A stretch of 64,000 bases of DNA from DASXMT01 sp963803065 (GCA_963803065.1 CAWDKW010000008.1:1-64000), one strand, 5' to 3'; positions 8,476-17,771 are shown, numbered from the stretch's first letter. Made by a program: numbers and translations. The notes: generated by a model from the letters alone, not told the origin.

Positions 8476-9142
8476 CGATGCGGAGGCGTCGACCCTGGGG
8501 CCGGGCGCTGGCCCCGAGGTACGACCGCTCGATCATGGTGGCCAGGGTAGGGGCCAGGCGGTCTGGGTTGACCTGGGACTGCCGCGACGTGACGTAGCTG
8601 TAGGAGCGGTCGATCAGGATGAACAGCAGTGCGGCTTGCACCTCCGGGTGGACCCGCGAGCCGGTCTTGGCCGCACGGATCGGGGTCAACAGCTCCTCGA
8701 AGAGCGCGTCGAACGCCTTGGTCGCCTCGCCGGAGATGGTCGAGTCGGGGACGGCGTCACGTTCGAACCAGGCGCGGATGACGCCGCCGTGCGAATCGAG
8801 CAGGTCGCGCCAGTGCTTCAGGAGCTCGATCAGTTGACCCCGGGCTTCCTTCCCCGGCGTCACCGATGCAATGGCCCGGGTGGTCACCCGCATGTCGACG
8901 AAGCAGATCCGGCTCAACTCGGTGAACAACGCGTTCTTGCTCTTGAAGTAGCGGTAGAAGGTGGCCCGGGAGGTGTTTGCCGCTTCGATGATGTCGTCGA
9001 CCCGGGTCCCGGCGTAACCGGTCTCGGCGAAGACGCGCTGGCCGGCTTCGAGCAGGCGGTTGCGCAGGTCCTGGTCCTGGCGGGGGGGAACGGGGGGGCT
9101 CGGGCTCTTGTCGGCACGCACTTCTCTCCCCATCGGAGGCAC
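8465..9142 (-). CDS. TetR-family transcriptional regulator
   Basis: DNA-binding repressor-type protein, 225 aa. The N-terminal helix-turn-helix is clear: RLLEAGQRVFAETGYAGTR, then DIIEAANTSRATFYRYFKSK. The C-terminal ligand domain is generic. Start is the GTG at 9142; ATG at 9133 is equally possible. It is downstream of, and codirectional with, the LLM oxidoreductase, with GGTCACC repeats in the gap that could include its own operator. Its targets are unknown. Confidence 0.88.
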   Translation of the reverse strand: MPPMGREVRADKSPSPPVPPRQDQDLRNRLLEAGQRVFAETGYAGTRVDDIIEAANTSRATFYRYFKSKNALFTELSRICFVDMRVTTRAIASVTPGKEARGQLIELLKHWRDLLDSHGGVIRAWFERDAVPDSTISGEATKAFDALFEELLTPIRAAKTGSRVHPEVQAALLFILIDRSYSYVTSRQSQVNPDRLAPTLATMIERSYLGASARPQGRRLRIAPQ

Positions 9143-9208
9143 TCTATCCGAACGACGTTCTCAGAGGCCGCGATGACCAGGGGAAAGGCGGCTGGCGCTC
9201 GAGGCTCG

Positions 9209-9235
9209 GGTCACCGGTCACCGGTCACCGGTCAC
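9209..9235. repeat. GGTCACC heptamer tandem array
   Basis: GGTCACC is repeated three times, followed by GGTCAC and a diverged GGGGTCACC up to about 9244. The junctions create ACCGGT palindromes. It lies between the LLM oxidoreductase and the TetR gene. Confidence 0.8.
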
Positions 9236-9239
9236 GGGG

Positions 9240-10178
9240 TCACCGGGTCAGCGGTATGACCTCGGCCCCGAAGGCCCCGATCTGATCGACCAGCTCGTCG
9301 GCACTCCGGCTGCGCAGCCGGACCTGCAGGTGCGAGGCGCCCACCGAGGCCCAACCCCGGAGCTGCTCGGCCAGTTGATCGGGCGATCCGGCTACGGCGT
9401 GGGGCCCGAGGTCCCAGTCCGGCGCGCCCACGTACATGGGCATGGCAAAGCCGCCGATGTCGAAGGGCTGGGTCCGGCCAAGCTCGGCCCGCCGCTCCCG
9501 GAGGAAGGCGACGGCAGACTCCATGCCCTCGGGGGGAGGGCCCTGCGGGAGCCACCCGTCCCCCCGTTCTGCCGCCCGGCGCAACGCCGGACGGGACGAC
9601 CCGCCGACCCAGATGGGGAGATGGGCTTGGGTGGGACGGGGTGACTGACCGACGCCGTGAACCGAGAAGCGGACCGTGTCTATGTCGGGGAACTCGTCGT
9701 CGAACGCCGCCCGGATCACGTCGACGGCGTCGTCGGTGATGCCGCCCCGTTCGGCGAAGGGAATGCCGAGGGCATCGAATTCGCCCTCCACGTGCCCGGC
9801 ACCGACCCCGAGGATGGCCCGGCCGCCCGAGAGGTGGTCGAGGGTCATGAACGACTTGGCCGTGACCAACGGGTGCCGGTAGGCCGGGATGAACACGTGG
9901 GACAACAGCCGGACGTCGGTGGTCAGCGCGGCCAGCCAGCCGAGCGTGGCCACCGTGTCGAACCAGGCGGTCTGCATCGACTCGGCCCTGTCCCGCGGGA
10001 TGGCGACGTGATCACAGACGGCGATGTAGGAGAACCCGGCGCGGTCCGCGGCCTGGGCGATGGCCGCCAGTTCGTCCCGGCCGGCCCCGTCCTCCCAGGG
10101 CTCTCGGTACAGCTTGGAGCGTGACTGGATCGGGAGCTGCATGCCGAACCCGAGGGTCGGCTGGGACGTCGTGGTCAT
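9240..10178 (-). CDS. LLM-class (F420-type) oxidoreductase
   Basis: Luciferase-like TIM-barrel oxidoreductase, 312 aa, of the actinobacterial group that usually uses coenzyme F420. Features: YIAVCDHVAIPRD near 50, VFIPAYRHP and SFMTLDHLSGGR near 97-120, ILGVGAGHVEGEF, and PIWVGGSSRPALRRAAERGDGW (split here only by wording, residues about 188-210). ATG at 10178 is preceded by AAGGGGA. Reaction unknown; relatives oxidise alcohols or reduce enones. Two paralogues are at 31098 and 43127. Confidence 0.88.
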   Translation of the reverse strand: MTTTSQPTLGFGMQLPIQSRSKLYREPWEDGAGRDELAAIAQAADRAGFSYIAVCDHVAIPRDRAESMQTAWFDTVATLGWLAALTTDVRLLSHVFIPAYRHPLVTAKSFMTLDHLSGGRAILGVGAGHVEGEFDALGIPFAERGGITDDAVDVIRAAFDDEFPDIDTVRFSVHGVGQSPRPTQAHLPIWVGGSSRPALRRAAERGDGWLPQGPPPEGMESAVAFLRERRAELGRTQPFDIGGFAMPMYVGAPDWDLGPHAVAGSPDQLAEQLRGWASVGASHLQVRLRSRSADELVDQIGAFGAEVIPLTR

Positions 10179-10520
10179 GGTTTCCCCTTGGGCTCGTGTC
10201 GGCGACGATGGACTTCGCGGAGCTGATCGGCAGGCCGTCGGACCGGGTCATCACGTCCCGGTAGCCTGAGCTGGAGAGCCGCCCCGGGCCGGCCCGGCGA
10301 CCGCTCGGGTCATGGGCACGCCTCCGGCAACCGCCGGTACTGGGCAACATACACAACCTGACTGATCCGTTCCACGTAGCGGTCGCTCGCCCGGGATCGT
10401 TGCCAGCGTTGCGACCTCGGAAGTTGAGCTGACGGGGCTCCAGACGGGGCGGGAGAACGGGCATTGTAGACGTACTTGTCATCTTTAGCTATGCTGGCCC
10501 GACCCAATGGGAGGATGGCG
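10179..10520. other. Divergent intergenic region, 342 bp
   Basis: Separates the LLM oxidoreductase (-) from the acyl-CoA dehydrogenase operon (+). The only clear element is at 10466-10482, GTAGAC-N5-TGTCAT, repeated with 13 of 17 identities at 31048-31064 upstream of another LLM gene. A TAGCTATGCT sequence at 10486-10495 could contain a -10 box. No open reading frame in it looks genuine. Confidence 0.5.
10466..10482 (+). promoter_or_regulatory. Shared GTAGAC-N5-TGTCAT element
   Basis: This 17-base element ends 38 bases before the acyl-CoA dehydrogenase start. A second copy ends 33 bases before the LLM gene at 31098. Similar spacing suggests a common regulator or promoter element. Confidence 0.35.
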
Positions 10521-11558
10521 ATGTTCGATCTCGGGCTCTCGGATGAGCAAGAGCAACTCCAGAGCGCGTACTGTGGCTTGTTCGACCGCGAGTGCACCAC
10601 CGAGGTGGTGCGGGCCAGCGAGGAGACAGGTTTTTCGCCCGAACTCTGGGCCCGCCTGGGCGAGCTCGGGGGCGTCGACATGGCCCTGCCCGAGTCTGTC
10701 GGCGGAGCCGGTGGTCTCTTTCTCGACGCCGTCCTGGTGAGCGAACTGGTCGGCGCCTGGCTGGCCCCGCTGCCGCTGGCCGAAGCGGTGGCCGCCACCC
10801 GCTTGCTGGCCACCTTGGACAGCGACCCCGCCCGCGCCGTGCTCGCCGAAGTGCTGGCGTCGGGCGCCCCGGTGACCCTCGCCCCCCGGCCGCCGGTGGA
10901 CGGAACACTGGGCTGGGTCCCTGCCGGGATGGTTGCCGACGTGGTGCTGGCCCGCGACGGCGACCGGATCATCGCCCAGCGAGGCGATCGGCCCTCGCCC
11001 TTCCCTCACAACCTCGGCGCGCTGCCGGTGGCCGATCGCCGGATCACCGACGATGCCGTGGAGCTGGCCCGGGGGCCCGAGGCGCTGGCGGCATTTGCCG
11101 ATGCCGTACTGGAGTGGCACGGCCTGGTCGCCGCCCAGGCGGTCGGCGCCGGCAAGCGAGCGGTGGAGATCGGGGTGGCCTACACCACCGACCGGTACGC
11201 CTTCGGCGTCCCCATCGCCTCGTTCCAGAGCATCGCCCATCGCCTGGCCGATGCCGCGACCGCGCTCGATGGCGCGCAACTGCTGGGCCGCAAGGCGGCG
11301 TGGGCCGTCGACGGGCGCACCGACCGGTGGCGCCCGCTGGTCCAGATGGCGCTGGTGACAGCGGACGACGCCGCCCAGCGGGCGGTGGACGAGGTCCTGC
11401 ATTTCCACGGTGGCTACGGGTTCATGCTCGAGTACGACATCCAGCTGTACTTCCGCCGCATCAAGGCGTGGTCCCTCCAGGTGGGCGATCGGGCCAAGGA
11501 GCTCGAGTGCGTCGCCGACCTGCTCTGGGGCCCGGCGCGGTCGCCGGCGACGGTCTGA
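10521..11558 (+). CDS. Acyl-CoA dehydrogenase, beta-type subunit
   Basis: Member of the acyl-CoA dehydrogenase fold, 345 aa, of the shorter divergent type that partners an adjacent full-type subunit, as in the alpha2beta2 FadE pairs of actinobacterial steroid side-chain degradation. Begins LGLSDEQEQLQ, ends with FHGGYGFMLEYDIQLYFRR, lacking the normal catalytic-glutamate helix. I chose the ATG at 10521 after GGGAGGATGGCG; ATG at 10515 is possible. It is 16 bases upstream of the alpha-type gene, with TetR third. Confidence 0.88.
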   Translation: MFDLGLSDEQEQLQSAYCGLFDRECTTEVVRASEETGFSPELWARLGELGGVDMALPESVGGAGGLFLDAVLVSELVGAWLAPLPLAEAVAATRLLATLDSDPARAVLAEVLASGAPVTLAPRPPVDGTLGWVPAGMVADVVLARDGDRIIAQRGDRPSPFPHNLGALPVADRRITDDAVELARGPEALAAFADAVLEWHGLVAAQAVGAGKRAVEIGVAYTTDRYAFGVPIASFQSIAHRLADAATALDGAQLLGRKAAWAVDGRTDRWRPLVQMALVTADDAAQRAVDEVLHFHGGYGFMLEYDIQLYFRRIKAWSLQVGDRAKELECVADLLWGPARSPATV

Positions 11559-11574
11559 GGGAGGACCTGTTCTG

Positions 11575-12747
11575 ATGGACTTCGACATGGGCGAGGATGC
11601 AGAGGCGGTGCGCAAGGAGGTCCGGGAGTTCCTGGCCGAGCACCTGACCGAGGACATCCATCAACGGATGGCCGAGACCGGCACCTACTACGACGGAGAC
11701 TTCGCCCGGGCGCTCGGCGCACGGGGATGGATCGCCGCCGGATGGCCGGTGGAGGAGGGCGGCAGCGGGAGGACCTGGCTGGAGCAGGCCGCCTTGAACC
11801 AGGAGCTGCGCAGGGCCGAGGCTCCGGTGGATGCCATCGGCACGACCATGCTCATCGCCGAGACGCTTCGCATCTTTGGCACGCCCGAGCAAAAAGAGAC
11901 GATCATGAAGCCGGCCGTTCGCGGCGAGGTGGTGATCGCGCTCGGCTACACCGAGCCCGACTCGGGTTCGGACGCGGCCGCCGCTCGGACGCGCGCCGTG
12001 CCCGACGGCGAGGAATGGGTCATCGACGGCGAGAAGATGTTCACCACGCTGTCCCAGGTGGCCGACTACGTCTTCTTGCTGACCCGGACCAACACCGAGG
12101 TGAAGAAGCACCGCGGGCTGACCACCTTCCTGGTGCCGACGACGGCGCCCGGCTTCTCCATCTCCGAGGTCAAGACGCTGGGCGGTGAGCGCACCAACAT
12201 CACCACCTACGAGGGCGTCCGGATCCCGGACCGCCTGCGGGTCGGCGAGGTCGACCAGGGTTGGTCGGTGGCCTCGGCCGCCTTGGAGCTCGAGCACTCG
12301 GGCAGCTATGCCGGGGACATCGAACAGGTCCTGGACGTGGCGGTCCACGAGGCCTCCCTCCCGGCGGCCGACGGCACCCGGTTGATCGACGACCCGGCCG
12401 TGCGGTCCCGGCTGGCCCGGGCGGCCATCGACATCGAGGTGTCCAACCTCCTCGGGATGCGGGCCGGGTGGATGCACCAGGTAGGCCGGCGCCCCCTGGT
12501 CGAAGGGTCGATGGCCAAGGTCTACTCGTCGGAGGCCTTCTCGCGGGTGGCGAGCGAGCTCCTCGACGTCTTCGGCCCGGCGTCCCTCCAGCGGGGTCGC
12601 GGTCTGGGCGACGAGACCCTGGCCAAGATCGAGCACGCCTACCGCCACAGCCAGGTGACCCGGATCTATGCCGGTACCAGCGAGATCCACCGGAGTATCA
12701 TCGCCGAGGCCGGGTTGGGCCTTCCTCGGACCCGGGCTGCTGGCTGA
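11575..12747 (+). CDS. Acyl-CoA dehydrogenase, alpha-type subunit
   Basis: FAD-dependent alpha,beta-dehydrogenation of an acyl-CoA, 390 aa. FAD/substrate motifs: ALGYTEPDSGSDAAA near 125, WVIDGEKMFTT near 147, and the C-terminal IYAGTSEIHRSII. The glutamate used in medium-chain enzymes (YEGT) is Ala here, so the base is probably the Glu of ALELEHSG, as in isovaleryl-/long-chain-type enzymes. With the beta subunit upstream it probably forms a heterotetramer. ATG follows GGGAGGACC at a slightly long distance. Confidence 0.9.
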   Translation: MDFDMGEDAEAVRKEVREFLAEHLTEDIHQRMAETGTYYDGDFARALGARGWIAAGWPVEEGGSGRTWLEQAALNQELRRAEAPVDAIGTTMLIAETLRIFGTPEQKETIMKPAVRGEVVIALGYTEPDSGSDAAAARTRAVPDGEEWVIDGEKMFTTLSQVADYVFLLTRTNTEVKKHRGLTTFLVPTTAPGFSISEVKTLGGERTNITTYEGVRIPDRLRVGEVDQGWSVASAALELEHSGSYAGDIEQVLDVAVHEASLPAADGTRLIDDPAVRSRLARAAIDIEVSNLLGMRAGWMHQVGRRPLVEGSMAKVYSSEAFSRVASELLDVFGPASLQRGRGLGDETLAKIEHAYRHSQVTRIYAGTSEIHRSIIAEAGLGLPRTRAAG

Positions 12748-12796
12748 CGGGGCCGCGCCGGATGACGGCGGAACAAGGACAGACCGCGGAGGCCGC

Positions 12797-13504
12797 GTGA
12801 ACAAGAAACTGGTACCCGAGGTCGGACAGCCACTCGACCCGCCGGAGCCTTCCCCCGAGGCGGGCCGCTGGAGCCTGACCGTGGCCAGCCGGACCACCCG
12901 GGCCCACGGCCGTCGGACCATCGCCAAGCTTCTCGATGCCGCCGTCTCCGAGTTCGCCTCCTACGGTTATCACGGCGCCAGCATGGCTCGGATCGCCAAG
13001 CGGGCCGGCACGGCCCACGGCACCGTCTATCTGCACTTCGCCGATAAGGACGATCTGCTGTCGGCGGCCATGACCGACGTCAGCCGCGACCTGGAACCCG
13101 CATTGGGCGCCGTGCCCCCCTTCGAGGCGGGGGAGGAGGGACTGGCACGCCTCAACGACTGGCTCCAGGAGGTGTGCAGGAAGTTCCAGGCGCACGGAGC
13201 CATGCTGCAGGCGGTGAGCGAGGCGCTCCAAGCCGGGACCCACACCCGGGTGAGCACTGACTCGCTCCGCCGGTTGGCCCGCAACACGGGCTTGATCGCC
13301 GACCGGGTGCGGGCCACCGGGGCCAGCGACGTGGATCCTCAGATCGCCGCGCTGGCCATCTACGCCCTCATCGAGGGGGCGAACCGGACCATGTTCCGGG
13401 GCCAGCTGCTGGTGAGCTCGGACGAGCTGGCCATTGGCCTGGCCGAGTTCATCCAGCGGTCCCTCTTCGGGGACGAGAGCCCGAAGCTACGAGCCCCCGC
13501 GTAG
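12797..13504 (+). CDS. TetR-family transcriptional regulator
   Basis: Probable local repressor, 235 aa, with a 45-residue N-terminal extension before the helix-turn-helix (KLLDAAVSEFASYGYHGAS, then RIAKRAGTAHGTVYLHFADK). GTG at 12797 is well placed after GCGGAGG. Third gene after the acyl-CoA dehydrogenase pair, a frequent arrangement for autoregulated catabolic operons. Its 3' end overlaps the convergent SDR gene by 18 bases. Confidence 0.88.
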   Translation: MNKKLVPEVGQPLDPPEPSPEAGRWSLTVASRTTRAHGRRTIAKLLDAAVSEFASYGYHGASMARIAKRAGTAHGTVYLHFADKDDLLSAAMTDVSRDLEPALGAVPPFEAGEEGLARLNDWLQEVCRKFQAHGAMLQAVSEALQAGTHTRVSTDSLRRLARNTGLIADRVRATGASDVDPQIAALAIYALIEGANRTMFRGQLLVSSDELAIGLAEFIQRSLFGDESPKLRAPA

Positions 13505-14398
13505 GTCGACGTTGGGAGCCGCCTTGGCCACCAGGTCGGGAAGGACGGCCGTGAGCTCGTCGGGCTCCCACCGGGCACCCTTGTCCACCGTCGGCCCCTC
13601 GTGCCATCCCTCGAGCACGCTGATGCGGCCGCCGCTGACGTTGAACACCCGCCCGGTCACCGCGGCCGATGCCGGGCTGGCCAGCCAGGCGACGAGCGGG
13701 GCCACGTTCTCGGGGGCGAAGGGGTCGAAGTCCTCGGTGGCCGCCGCGCTCATCCGCTCCTGACCCCCCGGGGTGATCATGCGGGTCCGGGCGGCCGGGG
13801 AGATGGCGTTGACGGTGATGCCGTAGCGGTCGAACTCCCGCGAGGCGATGATGGTGAAGGCGGCGATGGCCGCCTTGGCCGCGCCGTAGTTGCTCTGCCC
13901 GATGTTGCCGAACAATCCCGACACCGACGAGGTGTTGATGACCCGGGCGCTGTTCTCGTGGCCGGCCTTGGCCCGCTCCCGCCAGTGGCGGGCCGCCGTC
14001 CGGGTGGTGAGGAATGTGCTCCGGAGGTGGACGGCGAGGACGGCATCCCAGTCTTCCTCGGACAGGTTGACGATGACCCGGTCGCGCAGGATGCCGGCGT
14101 TGTTGACGACGATGTGGACGTCACCGTAGGTATCGATGGCCGTCTGCACCAACCGGCTCGCGCCCTCGGCGCTCGAGACGTCGTCCCCGTTGACCACGGC
14201 CTGGCCGCCACCGGCCACGATCTCGTCGACCACCCCCTGGGCGGCCGACACCGACGCCCCTTTGCCGTCGACCTCACCGCCCAGATCGTTGACGACCACG
14301 CGCGCGCCCTGACGGGCCAGTTCGAGGGCATGGCCGCGACCGATGCCCCGTCCCGCCCCGGTGACCACGGCCACCCGCCCTTCACAGATCTGTGCCAC
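13487..14398 (-). CDS. SDR dehydrogenase, MFE-2 (3R)-hydroxyacyl-CoA type
   Basis: Short-chain dehydrogenase, 303 aa, likely oxidising a 3-hydroxyacyl-CoA with NAD. TGAGRGIG nucleotide-binding motif near 11-18, NDLGGEVDGKG (a mark of the peroxisomal multifunctional-enzyme dehydrogenase domain), NNAG, and the Ser-Tyr-Lys triad in SSVSG then NYGAAKAA. The C-terminal 45 residues exceed the standard SDR length. GTG at 14398 has GGAGGAG upstream; the open frame further up lies inside the DUF35 gene. It is the last gene of an Ltp-DUF35-SDR operon and overlaps DUF35 by 17 bases. Confidence 0.88.
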   Translation of the reverse strand: MAQICEGRVAVVTGAGRGIGRGHALELARQGARVVVNDLGGEVDGKGASVSAAQGVVDEIVAGGGQAVVNGDDVSSAEGASRLVQTAIDTYGDVHIVVNNAGILRDRVIVNLSEEDWDAVLAVHLRSTFLTTRTAARHWRERAKAGHENSARVINTSSVSGLFGNIGQSNYGAAKAAIAAFTIIASREFDRYGITVNAISPAARTRMITPGGQERMSAAATEDFDPFAPENVAPLVAWLASPASAAVTGRVFNVSGGRISVLEGWHEGPTVDKGARWEPDELTAVLPDLVAKAAPNVDLRGGS

Positions 14399-14804
14399 TG
14401 TTCTCCTCCTCCGGTTCGAAGACCGCGATGGCGCGGCCATCCTCGAGCGGCTCCCACGACAGGCGCACCCGTTGCCCCACGGCCACCTCGGCGGGGTCGC
14501 TATTCACGACATTGCTCATGAACCGGACCCCCTCGTCCAGCTCCACCAGGGCCACCGTGTAGGGGACCAGGTCCTTGAACTCGGGAAGGGCCGCGTTGTG
14601 CTGGACGCTGACGGCGTAGACCGTGCCCCGGCCGGCCGCCTCCCGCCAGTCGATGTCGGTGCCCAGACAGCCCGGACAGGCAGCCCGGGGATACCAAAAG
14701 GGACGGTCGCACGCGGTGCACCACGGGAGGACCAGGCGCCGAGAGCGGGTGGCCTCCCAGTACGGGCCGGCCTCGGCCGACTCGAGCTGGGTGGGTCGGT
14801 TCAC
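14382..14804 (-). CDS. DUF35 Zn-ribbon/OB-fold protein
   Basis: Small partner protein, 140 aa: N-terminal rubredoxin-like zinc ribbon with two pairs of cysteines (CTAC near 29 and CPGC near 43), then an OB fold (GTVYAVSV...VALVELDEGVRFMSNV). In known systems such proteins bind thiolase-like lipid-transfer proteins (for example Ltp2-ChsH2 DUF35) and are needed for retro-aldol cleavage of CoA thioesters. GTG start overlaps the Ltp stop by four bases, supporting a complex with that product. Confidence 0.87.
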   Translation of the reverse strand: MNRPTQLESAEAGPYWEATRSRRLVLPWCTACDRPFWYPRAACPGCLGTDIDWREAAGRGTVYAVSVQHNAALPEFKDLVPYTVALVELDEGVRFMSNVVNSDPAEVAVGQRVRLSWEPLEDGRAIAVFEPEEENSGTDL

Positions 14805-16009
14805 AGCGTTGCCTCCGTTCCGAGGACGACGGTCGAGGTGGCCGAGAGGACGCCGCCGACCCCGTGGGCCACGGCCACATCGACGTCGGGGACCTGGCGG
14901 GGCCCCGCCGCCCGTTGGACCTGGCGGACGGCCTCCACCAGGAGGAACATCCCGAACATGCCGGGGTGGGTGTAGGACAGTCCCCCACCCGAGGTCTGGG
15001 CCGGGAAGGCACCGCCGGGTCCCAGCCTGCCCTCGGCCACGAAGGGACCACCCTCACCCTTGGGGCAGAAGCCCAGGTCCTCCAGGGCCAGCAGGACGGT
15101 GATGGTGAACGAGTCGTACAGCTCGGCCACGTCCACGTCGTCGGGGGACACACCGGCCAGCTCGAAGGCCTTCGGCCCCGAGACCGAACCGGCGGTGACG
15201 GTGAGGTCGGGCATCTGGGAGATCATCTGGTGGCTGTGGGCGGTGGCGGCACCGAGGACGAAGGCCGGGGGAGCCGCCAGGCTGCGAGCCCGCTCGGCGC
15301 TGGTCAGCACCAGCGCGCCGGCGCCGTCGGTGACCAGGCAGCAGTCGTAGCGGTGGAGGGGCGAGGCCACCAGGGGCGAGGACAGGACGTCGTCGACCGT
15401 CAGGGGTTCCCGGAACCTGGCCTTCGGGTTCAAGGCGGCCCAGCGCCGCGTGTCCACCGCAATCTGGGCCAGCTGCTCGGCGGTGGTGCCGTAGACGGCC
15501 TGGTGACGGCTGGCGGCCAGGGCGTAGGCGCCGACCGGCGACTGCATGCCAAAGGGCATCTCCCACTCGAGCCGCGGGGCGACCACGCCGGCTGCGGCGG
15601 CGTCGGCCTGGCCGGCCGAGCCCGAGAACCCGCGCCCGCCCCGCTTGGCCGTCGAGCGGGGCAGGCTCACGTATGACACCACCACCACCTCGGCCAGGCC
15701 GAGCTGGATGGCGGCGGCGGCGTGCTCGACGTGCGCTTCGAAGCTCGAGCCACCGATCTGTGTGGTGTCGGTCCAGCGAGCCTGCACGCCCAGGTACTCG
15801 GCCAGCTCCACCGAGGGCATGATGAACCCGCCGACGCACGAGGCCACGCCATCGACCTCGGAGATGGTCAGACCGGCCATCTCGAGCGCCTCGGCGATCA
15901 CCGCGGCCTCGATGGCCCGGGGGGTGCCGTCGAGCTCACCGGTGGGCGACACCATGTCGGCCACACCGACGATGGCGGCCGCCCCCCGTTCCCACTCATG
16001 TCCAGCCAT
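14801..16009 (-). CDS. Thiolase-like lipid-transfer protein (Ltp)
   Basis: Thiolase-superfamily protein, 402 aa, non-decarboxylating SCP-x/Ltp group. The canonical thiolase cysteine motif is absent: the corresponding segment reads TQIGGSSFEAH. Other landmarks: AELYDSFTITVLLALEDLG near 290 and GGGLSYTHPGMFG near 340, which still has HPG, unlike the Ltps at 37024 and 60919. With an adjacent DUF35 it may be an aldolase for a 3-hydroxyacyl-CoA rather than a thiolase. ATG at 16009; first gene of its operon, divergent from 16183. Confidence 0.85.
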   Translation of the reverse strand: MAGHEWERGAAAIVGVADMVSPTGELDGTPRAIEAAVIAEALEMAGLTISEVDGVASCVGGFIMPSVELAEYLGVQARWTDTTQIGGSSFEAHVEHAAAAIQLGLAEVVVVSYVSLPRSTAKRGGRGFSGSAGQADAAAAGVVAPRLEWEMPFGMQSPVGAYALAASRHQAVYGTTAEQLAQIAVDTRRWAALNPKARFREPLTVDDVLSSPLVASPLHRYDCCLVTDGAGALVLTSAERARSLAAPPAFVLGAATAHSHQMISQMPDLTVTAGSVSGPKAFELAGVSPDDVDVAELYDSFTITVLLALEDLGFCPKGEGGPFVAEGRLGPGGAFPAQTSGGGLSYTHPGMFGMFLLVEAVRQVQRAAGPRQVPDVDVAVAHGVGGVLSATSTVVLGTEATL

Positions 16010-16182
16010 GCGGGCAGTCCTCCCCGGAACGTCACGCGATCGGTCGCTACACTAGCCAGTACCTGATAGCCATGTCTCATCCGGTGTGCGGGTTGAGGAA
16101 TTGGGACCCGTGACTGCAGCGCGGACGAACACGATGCCCAGCGAGATGCCAGCGGGCCAAGTCGAGGAGCGAGGTCGAGGAC

Positions 16183-17013
16183 GTGAGCGAGGAACCCTAC
16201 GAGGTGTTGCTGGTCGAGGTGGAGGCGGGCGTCGCCCTCATCACCTTGAACCGGCCCGAACAGCTGAACGCCTTCACCCCCCGGATGGGGCTCGAGCTCG
16301 GGCACGCGCTCGTGACGCTGGAAACGGACGAATCGGTGCGGGCCATCGTCATCACCGGCGCCGGTCGGGCCTTCTGCGTCGGTGCCGCCCTCGACCCCGA
16401 GCAGTCGACGTTCACCGGTGAGGACGACGACGAGACCGAGCCCGAGCCGTTGGGCCCGCCCGTGTCCGACCTGTCGGCCTGGACCATGACGACACCGATC
16501 CTGGCCGCGGTGAACGGCCACGCCGTCGGGCTCGGGCTCACCTATGCGCTGCAGTGGGACATCCGGATCGCGGCCGAGGACGCCAAGCTCGGCTTCGTGT
16601 TCACCCGCCGGGGCGTCCTCCCCGAGGCCAACTCGCTGTGGCTGCTGAGCCGGGCCATCGGGTCCTCGCGGGCGCTGGAGCTGCTGCTGACCGGCCGCAC
16701 CTTCTCGGGCGCCGAGGCGGCCGAGCTCGGCCTGGTCTCCCGCGCCTTACCGGCAGCCGAGGTCCTACCGGCCACCCTCGAGATCGCCCGCGACATCGCC
16801 GCCAACACCGCGCCCGGGTCGGTGTCCCTTACCAAGCAGCTCTTCTACGAGTTCCTCACCACCAGCGACCGGACCGCCGCCCGGGCCGAGGAGCGCGAAG
16901 CCTTCCGCTACCTGGTCGGGCAGCCCGACGGTAAGGAGGGCATGGTGTCGTTCCTGGAGCGGCGGTCGCCGCAGTGGTCCGGGTCCAAGCACGTGGACCG
17001 GGGGGAGTTCTGA
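16183..17013 (+). CDS. Enoyl-CoA hydratase/isomerase (crotonase family)
   Basis: Crotonase-fold protein, 276 aa. The oxyanion-hole segments are ITGAGRAFCVGAAL near 64 and NGHAVGLGLTYAL near 113. At the positions of the two hydratase glutamates the sequence has FTRRGVLPEANS, so one acidic residue is kept and the other is uncertain. An acidic insert (EDDDETEPEPE-like, about 82-92) is unusual. GTG start at 16183. Overlaps the following SDR start by one base (TGATG). Confidence 0.88.
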   Translation: MSEEPYEVLLVEVEAGVALITLNRPEQLNAFTPRMGLELGHALVTLETDESVRAIVITGAGRAFCVGAALDPEQSTFTGEDDDETEPEPLGPPVSDLSAWTMTTPILAAVNGHAVGLGLTYALQWDIRIAAEDAKLGFVFTRRGVLPEANSLWLLSRAIGSSRALELLLTGRTFSGAEAAELGLVSRALPAAEVLPATLEIARDIAANTAPGSVSLTKQLFYEFLTTSDRTAARAEEREAFRYLVGQPDGKEGMVSFLERRSPQWSGSKHVDRGEF

Positions 17014-17771
17014 TGGCCCCGGCGGCGAAGACGGTCGTGATCACGGGGGCCGGTCACGGGATCGGGCGGGCAACGGCGCGCCGGTTCGCGGCCGAGGGAG
17101 CCCAGCTCGTGCTGGGCGACTACAACGACGAGACGCTGGCCGAGGCGGCAGCCGAGGGGGCCTCGTCGGGGGCCACCGTGCTCCCAGTGCCCTTCGACCA
17201 GCGCTCGAGCACCAGCGCCACCGCTCTGATCGACGCGGCCATCGAGCGGTTCGGCCGGATCGACGTACTGGCCACGGTGGCCGGCATCTACCCCTTCGCC
17301 GGTGCTGCCGAGACCACTGACGAGCTCTGGGCCGACGTTCTGGCCACCAACCTGACCGGCGTCTTCTACTGCTGCCGGGCGGCCCTGCCGGCCATGGTGG
17401 CCGTGGGAAGCGGGTGCATCGTCACCATCTCGTCGGGAACGGCCGAGATCCCCTACGCCGGCATGGCCGCCTACTCGGCCAGCAAGGGCGGCATCGAGGC
17501 CCTCAGCCGGGTGCTGGCCAAGGAGGGGGCGCCGAGCGTGCGGGTCAACGCGGTCGCCCCCGGGCCCACCATGACCTGGCCGCAGGAACCCGACGATGCC
17601 GCCGCCGACAACGATCTGGCGACGGCGGCCAAGCTGATCGACAACGTGCCCCTGGCCCGGTGGGGACAACCCGAGGAGATCGCCGACGCCATTGCCTTCC
17701 TGGCCTCCGATCGTGCTTCGTTCATCACCGGGCAGGTCATCCGGGTCAACGGCGGGAACCACATGGCTTAG
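17013..17771 (+). CDS. SDR-family oxidoreductase
   Basis: Short-chain dehydrogenase/reductase, 252 aa. TGAGHGIG near 10-17, catalytic SSGTAE then YSASKGG, and C-terminal ITGQVIRVNGG. The usual NNAG motif is replaced by TVAGIYP. A paralogue at 39616 shares the VPFDQRS-like segment, NLTGVF.CCRAAL and the altered G[IV]YP motif. ATG at 17013 follows GGGGGAG and overlaps the hydratase stop. Likely oxidises the hydroxyacyl product of the hydratase. Confidence 0.88.
   Translation: MAPAAKTVVITGAGHGIGRATARRFAAEGAQLVLGDYNDETLAEAAAEGASSGATVLPVPFDQRSSTSATALIDAAIERFGRIDVLATVAGIYPFAGAAETTDELWADVLATNLTGVFYCCRAALPAMVAVGSGCIVTISSGTAEIPYAGMAAYSASKGGIEALSRVLAKEGAPSVRVNAVAPGPTMTWPQEPDDAAADNDLATAAKLIDNVPLARWGQPEEIADAIAFLASDRASFITGQVIRVNGGNHMA

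Noticed and set aside
14405..14420. tRNA-like GGTTCGAA box
   Set aside because: It lies inside the DUF35 coding sequence, and no cloverleaf can be formed around it.
14801..16009. True acetyl-CoA acetyltransferase
   Set aside because: The nucleophilic thiolase Cys motif is missing and a DUF35 partner is coupled to it, which fits the Ltp aldolase group better.
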